NCBI GenBank assembly: GCA_016703535.1
Contig: JADJBV010000001.1
Span: forward strand, 5,756,001-5,820,000
DNA from: Deltaproteobacteria bacterium
Lineage (GTDB): Bacteria; Myxococcota; Kuafuiibacteriia; Kuafuiibacteriales; Kuafuiibacteriaceae
Length of the DNA: 64,000 nucleotides
Direction: 5' to 3'
Below, piece by piece: positions 29,004-36,975 of this stretch. The notes beneath the pieces are model-generated. The model saw only the letters and a list, made by a program, of their open reading frames with translations, was not told where the DNA came from and made no database searches. How positions within the stretch are numbered: position 1 is the first letter of the stretch; each line of letters opens with the position of its first letter. Both the position numbers and the translations under genes were made by a program.

Positions 29004-30358
29004 GGGTTGGGACACCCGGGCGCGGGCCGTTCGCCGGGGCGAGCCACCACCGCCGCCTCTTCGTTGCCGACCGCCCCCAAGGTCACCATCATCAACAGGC
29101 CGTCGACGTCGGCCACCAAGGTGGTGTTGTCGCTGGCGATGGGTTCGGTCGGGCAGAGCCCGTAGTCTGGGTAATATTGCTCGAAGACGCCGGAGCGGCC
29201 GCCAAAGATGAGCCCCCCTTGGTAGGGCAAAAAATGCCGAGGCCGACTGCCGAAGCCCCCCTCCAGGCGGGTCCAGGCGTCGCCGTCTTGAAAGAAGAGG
29301 CGCCCCAACTTGGTGCCGACCACCAAACCGAGCTCGGGCGACTCGGCGATCACCACCGGGTGGTCACCGACCTCCAAGCTCGGGAGCTGCAGCGTGCCGG
29401 CGCGCCCGTTGTCCCAGGTCACCACCCGATCGGGCAAAAGGCCCACCGCCGCGGCCTGGCCCGGGCCCCGGCGGATCACGTCGAAGTAGCGGTCGTTGTC
29501 GAAGGGCAAAGACTCCACCGAAAGTTCGGTCCAGGTCGAGCCGTCGTAGCGAAAGAGCCGAGCTCCATCGCCGATCAAGAAGATCTCCTCGAGCTCTCCT
29601 TTTGGATCGTAGGCCAAAGTTTGGTAGGCGCCGCTGTCGTCGGGGAGGGGCGGCCCGGGGCTCCAGGTGCCGTCCAAGGTGAGGAAGCTGCTGCGGCCCG
29701 CGCCGGTGAGGAGGATCCGGCCGTTCCGATCGATGGCGCCGCCCAAATAGGGGGTGGTGGTCGAGAGCCGGGTCAACGGTCGTACGCCGTCGGCATCGAG
29801 CTCGTAGGCCCCTCCTTGGTTTTGCCACAACACCGCGCGCTGGGGGCCTACGCGCAACAAGACCCGGGCCGGGTTGGGGCTGGCGCTCACCAACGGGAAA
29901 GTTTCGACCTCGAAGTCGAGGCACGGCGCCGGGTCGGGCGCCCGACGCACCCGCAGGGACGACAAGGCCAAAGGCCACTCCGCGACCGGCTCGAGGCCCG
30001 AGATCCCGAGGCGGGCCGTGCTGACCCGAGGAGTGGGGGGGATCGGTGAGTAGTCCTCGTTCAGGCCCAGCTGTTGGGGCCCGGGCGCCATGCCCAGCCC
30101 CAGGAGAGGACACCGATAACGAGCGACATAAACCTCTTCGAAGCCGGCCAACGGGACGCCTAGGTACGGTTCGGATCCCAACTCGTGGCCCGAAAGCTCG
30201 ACGCCCGGTCCCACCCGAGCGACCAGCAGGCTCTGATCGTCGAGCCGCGGCACCTGCAAGTACGGTTCACTCCCGGTGCAGGCACCGAATAGGGCCAGCA
30301 ACAACCATGGTCCGCGGTGAGGTGGGCCCTGACCTCGGGTTCGATCTTGCGCCCCCAC
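29000..30358 (-). CDS. Predicted lipoprotein, paralogue of the 13671-15017 protein
   Basis: The protein has an N-terminal hydrophobic stretch ending in LLLALFGAC, a plausible lipobox. The start is uncertain: GTG 30358 puts 27 residues before the Cys, and TTG 30394 is farther upstream. The mature 425 residues match the other lipoprotein in plan: a segment RLFRYDGSTWTELSVE, LGLVVGTKLGRLFFQDGDAW, GGLIFGGRSGVFEQYY and the near-identical PDYGLCPTEP near the C-terminus. The fold is probably beta-rich. Function is unknown. It is translationally coupled to the membrane protein downstream. Confidence 0.68.
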   Translation of the reverse strand: MGAQDRTRGQGPPHRGPWLLLALFGACTGSEPYLQVPRLDDQSLLVARVGPGVELSGHELGSEPYLGVPLAGFEEVYVARYRCPLLGLGMAPGPQQLGLNEDYSPIPPTPRVSTARLGISGLEPVAEWPLALSSLRVRRAPDPAPCLDFEVETFPLVSASPNPARVLLRVGPQRAVLWQNQGGAYELDADGVRPLTRLSTTTPYLGGAIDRNGRILLTGAGRSSFLTLDGTWSPGPPLPDDSGAYQTLAYDPKGELEEIFLIGDGARLFRYDGSTWTELSVESLPFDNDRYFDVIRRGPGQAAAVGLLPDRVVTWDNGRAGTLQLPSLEVGDHPVVIAESPELGLVVGTKLGRLFFQDGDAWTRLEGGFGSRPRHFLPYQGGLIFGGRSGVFEQYYPDYGLCPTEPIASDNTTLVADVDGLLMMVTLGAVGNEEAAVVARPGERPAPGCPNP

Positions 30359-30436
30359 CCCCGGGAGGATGCCCGAGGCTGGGCCGGCCGCCAACCCGGG
30401 TCGGCGCAGAGTGCACGACCGCCACGTGGGCGAGGT

Positions 30437-31228
30437 TCAGTCGCGCCGACGCGCCATCACCACCCGGCGACCCGAATGGGCCGAAAAGACGTGGCGCCGC
30501 TCCAGGTCGTCCCAGTCGCCGATGATCTCGAAGCCCGCTTGGTCCAACCAACGATCGAGCTCTCGCGGAAAGATCACCCGGAGCTGGAGGACGGTGCGCA
30601 GCTCGGGCCCGATGGCCCGCCCCTCACGATCGACCCGCTGATAGTAGAAGTAGACCGTGTTGAGTTGGGTTCGGGGATCGTAGCGGTTGTTTTCGGTGAC
30701 GATGTATCGATGGCCTTTGGGATCGACCATCTCCTGCGGATCGTAGCGTTGCTCCGGGTTGCGGGTCAGGTAGTCGAAGAGCGGTGTGTAGACGTCGAGG
30801 TGAAAGAGGCCGCCAGGCGGAAGGTGGACTCGGGCGGTCAACAACGCCGCTTCCAGGTCGGCGTCGCTGGTCATGTGCATCAAGGTGTTGAAGCCCAAGA
30901 CCACCGCCGCGAACTCTTGTCCGGCCCGAAAATCCCGGAGATCGCCGACGACGAAGTGGAGGCGCTCTTGTTCCTCGGGGGGCAGGAGCGCCCGCTTCTC
31001 TTTGGCCCGGGTGATCATCGCCGGCGCCAGATCGACGCCGAGTACGGTGCGGCCGGTGTTGGCCATGGGGAAGGAGAGGCGGCCAGTGCCGCAGGCCAAC
31101 TCCAAGATGGGGCCAGGCGTTTCGGCGGCGACCCGGGTGTAATACGGGAGGTCGCCGCCGATGTGGACGTATTCGGCGTCGTACCAGGCGCCGTCGCCGT
31201 AGTGATCGACGTCGAAGCCTTCGATCAT
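30437..31228 (-). CDS. Class I SAM-dependent methyltransferase
   Basis: The 263-residue protein has a Rossmann methyltransferase core: motif I ILELACGTGRLSFPMA, motif II VLGVDLAPAMI, then HFVVGDLRDF and VVLGFNTLMHM. The rest resembles small-molecule methyltransferases of the Methyltransf_25 type. The start overlaps the argG stop by four bases (ATGA), so it is coupled to arginine synthesis at least in transcription. Its substrate is unknown; nothing in the sequence ties it to arginine. Confidence 0.88.
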   Translation of the reverse strand: MIEGFDVDHYGDGAWYDAEYVHIGGDLPYYTRVAAETPGPILELACGTGRLSFPMANTGRTVLGVDLAPAMITRAKEKRALLPPEEQERLHFVVGDLRDFRAGQEFAAVVLGFNTLMHMTSDADLEAALLTARVHLPPGGLFHLDVYTPLFDYLTRNPEQRYDPQEMVDPKGHRYIVTENNRYDPRTQLNTVYFYYQRVDREGRAIGPELRTVLQLRVIFPRELDRWLDQAGFEIIGDWDDLERRHVFSAHSGRRVVMARRRD

Positions 31229-32433
31229 TTGCCGAGTCGCTGGGCCCGGAGGCGCAACCGCAGGGCGTTCAACTTGATGAAGCCCTCGGCGTCGGCCTGT
31301 TGGTAGACGTTTTCCGCCTCGAAGGACGCGTGGGCCGCCGAAAACAGGGATCGTTCGGCCTTGCGACCCGCCAAGGAGGCGGTGCCCTTGTAGAGCTTGA
31401 TCCGGGCGGTGCCGGTCACGTGCTCCTGCATCTGATCGATCATCACCTGGAGTGACTCCCGCTCCGGCGCGTACCAGTAGCCGTTGTAGATCAGCTCAGC
31501 GTAGCGCGGGATCAAGGAGTCGCGCAGGTGCATGACCTCTCGGTCCATGGTCAGCTGCTCCACGCCCCGGTGCGCCACGTGCAAGATGGTGCCGCCCGGG
31601 GTCTCGTAGACGCCTCGGGACTTCATGCCCACGTAGCGGTTTTCGACGACGTCGACCCGACCCACGCCGTGTTTGCCGCCGAGTTCGTTGAGTTTGGTGA
31701 GCAGCTCCACCGGCCCGAGCTTTTGGCCGTTGACCGCCACCGGGTTGCCCTTGTGGAAGTCGATCTCCACGTATTCGGCCTTGTCCGGCGCCTTTTCGGG
31801 CGAGGTGCTCATCACGAACATCTCGTCCTTGGGCTCAAACCAGGGATCTTCGAGCACGCCGCCTTCGAAGGAGATGTGGAAGAGGTTGCGATCGGTCGAG
31901 TACGGCTTCTCTTTGGTCGCGGTGACCGGGATCTGGTGCTGCTCGCAGTACGCGATCAGATCAGCGCGGCCCTTGAGATCCCACACGCGCCAAGGGGCCA
32001 CCACCTTGATCTCGGGCATCAAGGCGTAGGCGGTCAGCTCGAAGCGGACCTGATCATTGCCCTTGCCAGTGGCGCCGTGACAGATGGCGTCGGCGCCTTC
32101 GGCCTTGGCGTGTTTGACCAGGTACTTGCCGATCAGCGGCCGGGCCAAAGAGGTGCCCAGCAGATAGACGCCTTCGTAGATGGCGTTGGCGCGGAGGGCC
32201 GGGAACACGAAGTCCCGCACGAACTCCTCGCGAAGATCGTCAATGATCAGCTTGGAGGCGCCGGTTTTTTTGGCCTTTTCGTCGAGGGGGGCCAGCTCTT
32301 CGCCTTGGCCGATGTCGGCGGTGAAGGCGACGACTTCCGCGTCGCTGTGTTCCCGCAGCCACTTGATGATCACCGACGTGTCGAGGCCGCCCGAGTAGGC
32401 GACCACGATCTTCTTCGCTTGAATCCGATCCAT
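31225..32433 (-). CDS. argG: Argininosuccinate synthase
   Basis: Joins citrulline and aspartate with ATP in arginine synthesis. The 402-residue protein carries the PP-loop VVAYSGGLDTSVIIKWL, GTSLARPLIGKYLV, HGATGKGNDQVRFEL, and APWRVWDL. It is the first of four same-strand genes (argG, methyltransferase, lipoprotein, membrane protein). No other arg gene is in the window. A hairpin lies upstream of it (32450-32466). Confidence 0.96.
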   Translation of the reverse strand: MDRIQAKKIVVAYSGGLDTSVIIKWLREHSDAEVVAFTADIGQGEELAPLDEKAKKTGASKLIIDDLREEFVRDFVFPALRANAIYEGVYLLGTSLARPLIGKYLVKHAKAEGADAICHGATGKGNDQVRFELTAYALMPEIKVVAPWRVWDLKGRADLIAYCEQHQIPVTATKEKPYSTDRNLFHISFEGGVLEDPWFEPKDEMFVMSTSPEKAPDKAEYVEIDFHKGNPVAVNGQKLGPVELLTKLNELGGKHGVGRVDVVENRYVGMKSRGVYETPGGTILHVAHRGVEQLTMDREVMHLRDSLIPRYAELIYNGYWYAPERESLQVMIDQMQEHVTGTARIKLYKGTASLAGRKAERSLFSAAHASFEAENVYQQADAEGFIKLNALRLRLRAQRLGK

Positions 32434-32449
32434 GGGGCGGGAAACTAGG

Positions 32450-32466
32450 CAGCCCGTTTTGGGCTG
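32450..32466 (-). terminator. Stem-loop between the lipoprotein gene and argG
   Basis: CAGCCC (32450-32455), loop GTTTT, GGGCTG (32461-32466). It lies about 32 bases beyond the stop of the upstream minus-strand lipoprotein gene. There is no T-run, so an intrinsic terminator is only possible; it could also be part of the argG leader. Confidence 0.35.
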
Positions 32467-32497
32467 GGCAAGCGACTTCCCACCCGGCGACCGCCGA

Positions 32498-34054
32498 TCA
32501 GCCGCCGAAGGGGATGAAGCCCTGGAAGGAGATCCGGTTCTGTTGGCCAGGCGCCGGCGCGGTGAGGGTATTTAGCCCGTTGAACTCCGAGAAGAACGCC
32601 GACCGCAAGGCGGTGCGGACCAGGTCGTAGCTTTGCAGGCCGACGACGTCGATGGAGATCACGCCGCTGTAGAAGTTGGTCCCAGGCTCGGGCGCCAACG
32701 ACTCGAGCTCGACAGGCAACTCAGGCGCCCGGAACGAGGTCTGGCCCGCCGGAACCAAAAACGACCAGCTTGCCCCGGGGCTCTCGTAGCTGAGGTGGAG
32801 GATGTGAGCGTCCACCGGCGTCGACATGATCCAGCCGAAGGTCGGTCGTTCCGGGACCAAGGGATCGGGCGTCACCGAGCTGGTCTCGGCGGGGAGCAGC
32901 AACGTCCCGAGATCGACGGTCAAGGGCGCGAGGCCAGCCTCATGGGAGAACTGGTAGCTCTCTCCGGGGACATCGTTCCGAGGGAACAAGATGCCGGTCA
33001 CCGTGCCCTGGCCGAAGGGCGCGACGTTCCACGCGCTGGCCCACGGCGGCGCGACGCTCAGATCGACCTGGGTGAAGACACCGCCAAAACGTCGGCCCTG
33101 GTAACTGAGCTCCCGCTGGAAGGTCACCTCCCCGGAAGAGGGGGGCGGATTGGTGAAGGTGACGCCGAGATCGACGAAGGCCGTCTGCCAGGCCGGCAAG
33201 TTGACTTGCGTGACACCGCCCGCCACCACCGGGACGTTCTCGAGGAACGTGTACGCGATGGGGCTCGCGGCGGCGTCGCGGGCCACGGCCAAGACCCCGA
33301 CGGTGGTCGTCGAGCTGCCGGTGCAGAAGTCGTCCAAGGGTACGAGCTCCGGCGTCAGAGGGTCGAAGAAGAAGCTGACGCCACAACCGTATTCGTAGGA
33401 GTAGCTGTCCGCGCCCGCGTAGAGGCCGGGCAAGGACACCTCCAGGTCGCCAAGTTGGGTCGCCGGTCCCCCTTCGGAGAAGAAGGGCGTGACGAGGTAC
33501 TCTTCGCCCGGCACCACCCCCACCACCGTCCGCAGCTCTTGGAGTGAAGGCCCTTTGCCGGTGAAGGTGAAGGCAGGCACGGTGACCATGCTGCCCGCGA
33601 CCACCACACTTTGGACGGACCCAGTGGTCGAGGAGAGCACCGCGGTGACCGCTCCGCTCGGATCGTGGAACACCGCCGTCCCCGGGTACGGTTGACCGTT
33701 GACCTCGAACCTCACGGTCACGGGTCCAGTGATCGGCCCGCTGTCCGGGGTGGGGCCGGTGTCGGTCGGGCCTACGCCGGAGTCGGCGCCGCTGTCCGCC
33801 GGAGGGCCACCGTCTTCGGGGAGGCCGCCATCCGGGTCAGGGCCGCTGTCCGGATCGACCGCCGCGTCGGGATCGAAGCCGGCGTCCCCGGTCACTCCGG
33901 TGTCCACCCCGGTATCGGTGAAGCCACGATCGGGCGCGCCCGAGTCGACGACGACCACGCCGCTGTCGGGCGTGCCGCCGTCGGTCTCTTCTGGATCTTC
34001 GCAGGCCAAGGGGGCGAGCAAGAGCAAAGGGGTCAACCAACGGAACTTCAGCAC
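32498..34054 (-). CDS. Lipoprotein with Asp/Ser/Gly/Pro-rich linker
   Basis: The 518-residue protein has a lipoprotein signal (MLKFRWLTPLLLLAPLAC, lipobox LAC). About 90 residues rich in PDSG, DTG and DGG repeats follow, a linker style typical of Myxococcota surface lipoproteins. The remaining 400 residues are beta-strand-like with no recognised domain (for example VRFEVNGQPYPGTAVFHDPS). GTG 34054 is supported by AGGA eight bases upstream. It is divergent from the serine hydrolase. Function is unknown. Confidence 0.7.
   Translation of the reverse strand: MLKFRWLTPLLLLAPLACEDPEETDGGTPDSGVVVVDSGAPDRGFTDTGVDTGVTGDAGFDPDAAVDPDSGPDPDGGLPEDGGPPADSGADSGVGPTDTGPTPDSGPITGPVTVRFEVNGQPYPGTAVFHDPSGAVTAVLSSTTGSVQSVVVAGSMVTVPAFTFTGKGPSLQELRTVVGVVPGEEYLVTPFFSEGGPATQLGDLEVSLPGLYAGADSYSYEYGCGVSFFFDPLTPELVPLDDFCTGSSTTTVGVLAVARDAAASPIAYTFLENVPVVAGGVTQVNLPAWQTAFVDLGVTFTNPPPSSGEVTFQRELSYQGRRFGGVFTQVDLSVAPPWASAWNVAPFGQGTVTGILFPRNDVPGESYQFSHEAGLAPLTVDLGTLLLPAETSSVTPDPLVPERPTFGWIMSTPVDAHILHLSYESPGASWSFLVPAGQTSFRAPELPVELESLAPEPGTNFYSGVISIDVVGLQSYDLVRTALRSAFFSEFNGLNTLTAPAPGQQNRISFQGFIPFGG
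33196..33209. repeat. GCAAG-N4-CTTGC palindrome
   Basis: Centre TTGA, inside the DSG-rich lipoprotein gene. Confidence 0.85.
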
Positions 34055-34157
34055 CGCGACATCCTGCCCGGTGCCCCGGGGGTGCCGTCAACCGAGGTGG
34101 TTGCGATCCGGTGCACACCTTGACCCGGGGTGGTGGCTGTAGGTGACTGCCCGCGGC

Positions 34158-36173
34158 ATGAGTCGCGCCCTTCATCCGCACCTCCTCGTCCCCGGCATTT
34201 TGGTGTGGTTCGCTTGTGCGAGCCCACCGCCACCTGCACCACCGCCGCCGCCCGCACCTGCCCCACCTCCGGCGCCAACTCCCGTCGCGGTGGTGACGGT
34301 CAACGGTCCGGGCCAGGTCACGACCAAAGCCGGCGCCACCTTGATGGTGCCCGCGGGCTTCGTGGCCAAGGTGGAGGGGAGTGTGGTGACCCTCGAGGAG
34401 CCGGACCACCTGATCGAACTCAAGTTGGTCGAACAAGACGGAGAAGATCTGGCCGCGGCCATCGCCGGCGCCTGGTCCCTGCTCGACCCGGGCTGGTCGA
34501 CCGCCGCCGAACAGACCATCGAACCCCCGGCCAAAGACGGCTGGGAGGCGATCCGGGTCGAAGGTTATCCCAAAGGCGCCGACGGCAAAAACGCCCAGGC
34601 CGTGGCTCGGCGGCTCGGGGATCGGATCTGGGTTTCGGTGTTGCGCGGGCCGGGGCCAGCCCTAGAGAAGCGGGCCGCTCAGGTCCGCAGCTTCCTCGGC
34701 AGCCTCGACGTGCCTGGGATGGCCAAGATCGACCTCCTGAGCAAGACCTTGGTCCCCCTCGGTGAACGACGGGCCGAGCTGGACACCTTCATCAAGGGGG
34801 CCCTGGAGAAGACGGGGACGCCGGGCTTTCAGCTGGCGATCGTGGAGAATGGCCAAGTGGTGCACGCCGCCGGGTTTGGCGTCCGGGAGTTGGGCAAAAA
34901 GAAGCCCGTCGACGCCGACACCTTGATGATGATCGGCTCGGTCTCCAAGTCCTTCACCACCTTGTTGATGGCCAGCGCCGTCGACGAGGGCAAGTTGCGC
35001 TGGGACGCGAAAGTGCAAGATACCTTGCCGAACTTTGCCTTGGGTGATCCGGCCTTGGCGGCCAACCTGAAGGTCGAGGAGCTGGTCTGTGCCTGCTCGG
35101 GCATCCCGCGTCGAGACATGCCGATCGTCTTCGAGTTCGAGAAGAAGACCCCGGAAGATGTGTTCGTGGAGTTGGCCCAGCTGAAGCCCACCACCGGGCT
35201 GCGCGAGACCTTCCAGTACCAAAACCACTTGGTGGCGGCCGGCGGTTATCTGGCGGCCCGAGCCCTCTATCCCAAGATGCCGGCGGGCGTGGGTTATGAT
35301 CGCGCCATCCAGGAGCGGATCTTCGCGCCCCTCGGCATGAAACGCAGCACCCTCGACTTCGATCGGGCGGTGAAAGATCCGAACCACGCCTTGCCCCACG
35401 CGGTGGACCTGGATGGGCAACATCAAAAGGTGGCGTTGGGGCACGAACGTTTTGCCACGTACATCCGGCCGAGTGGTGGCATCTGGTCGAGCGCCAACGA
35501 GATGGCCCGCTACTTGACCCACGAGTTGGGTCAGGCCGCGGCCTTGGGCGTCAAGCCGATCGCCAGCGACGCCAACCGCCAACACCGCTTCGAACGCCAG
35601 GTCGCGATCGGCAACGACGTCCACTACGGGCTGGGCTTCATCGTCGCCAAGAGCAAGGGCATCCAGGTGATCAGCCACGGGGGTGGCACCATGGGGTTCG
35701 CGACCTTCCTCTTCTTCTTGCCGGAGAAAGGCGTAGGCGCGGTGATGATCGCCAACGGCACCGGCGGCCACCAGGTGGAGGGCGCGGTCCGGGCCAAGCT
35801 GATGGAGTTGTGGTTCGGAATCGACGACAAGAGCCAGGAGTCCTTCGACACCGGCGTCGAGGCCCAAAAGAAGGCCTTCGCGCAGCTGCTCACCGAGGCC
35901 AAGGTGCCCGAAGCGGCCTTCCTGACGCCGCTGGTCGGCACCTACCACAGCCCAGATCTCGGGGAGCTGAAGTTGAGCCTGGTGAAGGGGGAGGCCTGGG
36001 TCGACGCCGGCGCCTTCAAGACCAGGGTGCTGCACCACATTCGCAAAGACGGCCGAGTCGCCCTGCTCTTCCGGGACCCGGCCTTGGCCGGCCTGGAGCT
36101 GATGATCCAACCCGAAGGCGGGCTGCTCCTGGACATCGGACAAGACAAGTTCCCGCTCGAGAAGAAGAAGTAG
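34158..36173 (+). CDS. Serine hydrolase, class C beta-lactamase-related, lipoprotein
   Basis: The 671-residue protein begins with a signal peptide and lipobox (VWFAC) and a long Pro-rich segment. The hydrolase domain has the SxxK pair S261-V-S-K264 (SVSKSF), the YxN motif Y354-Q-N (YQNH) and the third motif SHGGGTMGF near residue 505. The N-terminal 200 residues and a C-terminal beta-rich domain (after about 570) are additional. The family covers beta-lactamases, esterases and D-aminopeptidases, so true beta-lactamase activity is not implied. GTG 34143 is an alternative start. Confidence 0.87.
   Translation: MSRALHPHLLVPGILVWFACASPPPPAPPPPPAPAPPPAPTPVAVVTVNGPGQVTTKAGATLMVPAGFVAKVEGSVVTLEEPDHLIELKLVEQDGEDLAAAIAGAWSLLDPGWSTAAEQTIEPPAKDGWEAIRVEGYPKGADGKNAQAVARRLGDRIWVSVLRGPGPALEKRAAQVRSFLGSLDVPGMAKIDLLSKTLVPLGERRAELDTFIKGALEKTGTPGFQLAIVENGQVVHAAGFGVRELGKKKPVDADTLMMIGSVSKSFTTLLMASAVDEGKLRWDAKVQDTLPNFALGDPALAANLKVEELVCACSGIPRRDMPIVFEFEKKTPEDVFVELAQLKPTTGLRETFQYQNHLVAAGGYLAARALYPKMPAGVGYDRAIQERIFAPLGMKRSTLDFDRAVKDPNHALPHAVDLDGQHQKVALGHERFATYIRPSGGIWSSANEMARYLTHELGQAAALGVKPIASDANRQHRFERQVAIGNDVHYGLGFIVAKSKGIQVISHGGGTMGFATFLFFLPEKGVGAVMIANGTGGHQVEGAVRAKLMELWFGIDDKSQESFDTGVEAQKKAFAQLLTEAKVPEAAFLTPLVGTYHSPDLGELKLSLVKGEAWVDAGAFKTRVLHHIRKDGRVALLFRDPALAGLELMIQPEGGLLLDIGQDKFPLEKKK
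35015..35028. repeat. GCAAG-N4-CTTGC palindrome
   Basis: Centre ATAC, inside the serine hydrolase gene. Confidence 0.85.
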
Positions 36174-36231
36174 CCTCGCTTTTACAAAGGCGTGACCAGA
36201 CGGCGGGGAGCGCTTCGGTTAGGTTCGACGC

Positions 36232-36960
36232 ATGTTGAGCCTGACGCTCCTCACCCTTTGCCTGGCCGCCGGGCCTTTGGAGAAGCACATGAACGAACCC
36301 CGCACCATCACCGTCAGCGGTGAAGCCGAGCTGAAGGTCGCGCCCGACGAGGTCACCATCACCGTCGGCGTCGACAGCCGCGACAAAGACCTGGGCAAAG
36401 CGAAGAAGGACAACGACGAGCGGATCAAGCGGATCATCGCCGCCGCCAAGAACAGCGGCGTGGAGGAGCGCCGGATCGCGACCGATCGGATCAGCATCGA
36501 ACCCCACTACGAGTCGAGCAGCTACTCGGGGCGAGGCACCTCCATCGAACACTACGCCGTGCAACGCAACTTGCAGTTGACCTTGCGGGACGTCGGCCGC
36601 TTCGACGCCGTCTTGTCGGCGGTGGTCGAGGCCGGCGCCAACGTGGTCCACGACGTCCAGTTCACCACCACCGAGTTGAGGAAACACCGGGACCAGGCCC
36701 GAGAGTTGGCCATGAAGGCGGCGGGTGAAAAGGCCGGGGCCTTGGCCAAGACCATGGGCATGAAGCCCGGCAAACCGCGATCGATCAGCGAAGGGGGCGG
36801 CAGCTGGTCGGCCAGCTACGGCCGCCGCGGCGGCGGCATGATGACCCAAAACGTGATGCAGATGACCGCGGGCCCCGGGCCTGGTTCGAGCGACGGCGCC
36901 GCGGGCCTGGGGATGATCGGCGTCAGCGCCAGCGTGACCATCGTCTTCGACCTGGAGTGA
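36232..36960 (+). CDS. SIMPL domain (DUF541) protein
   Basis: The 242-residue protein has a signal-like N-terminus (LSLTLLTLCLAA) and a SIMPL/DUF541 domain: ITVSGEAELKVAPDEVTITV near the start, then the KDNDERIKRIIAAAKNSGVE helix. The family is periplasmic in other bacteria and poorly understood. The C-terminal part has a glycine-rich stretch (YGRRGGGMMTQ). No Shine-Dalgarno is visible. It is convergent with the GspE-type ATPase gene (15-base gap). Confidence 0.85.
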   Translation: MLSLTLLTLCLAAGPLEKHMNEPRTITVSGEAELKVAPDEVTITVGVDSRDKDLGKAKKDNDERIKRIIAAAKNSGVEERRIATDRISIEPHYESSSYSGRGTSIEHYAVQRNLQLTLRDVGRFDAVLSAVVEAGANVVHDVQFTTTELRKHRDQARELAMKAAGEKAGALAKTMGMKPGKPRSISEGGGSWSASYGRRGGGMMTQNVMQMTAGPGPGSSDGAAGLGMIGVSASVTIVFDLE

Positions 36961-36975
36961 ACTCCGGAACGGGCC

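Noticed and set aside
32450..32466. Confident intrinsic terminator before argG
   Set aside because: The stem is good but there is no T-run; it is listed only as a possible terminator.
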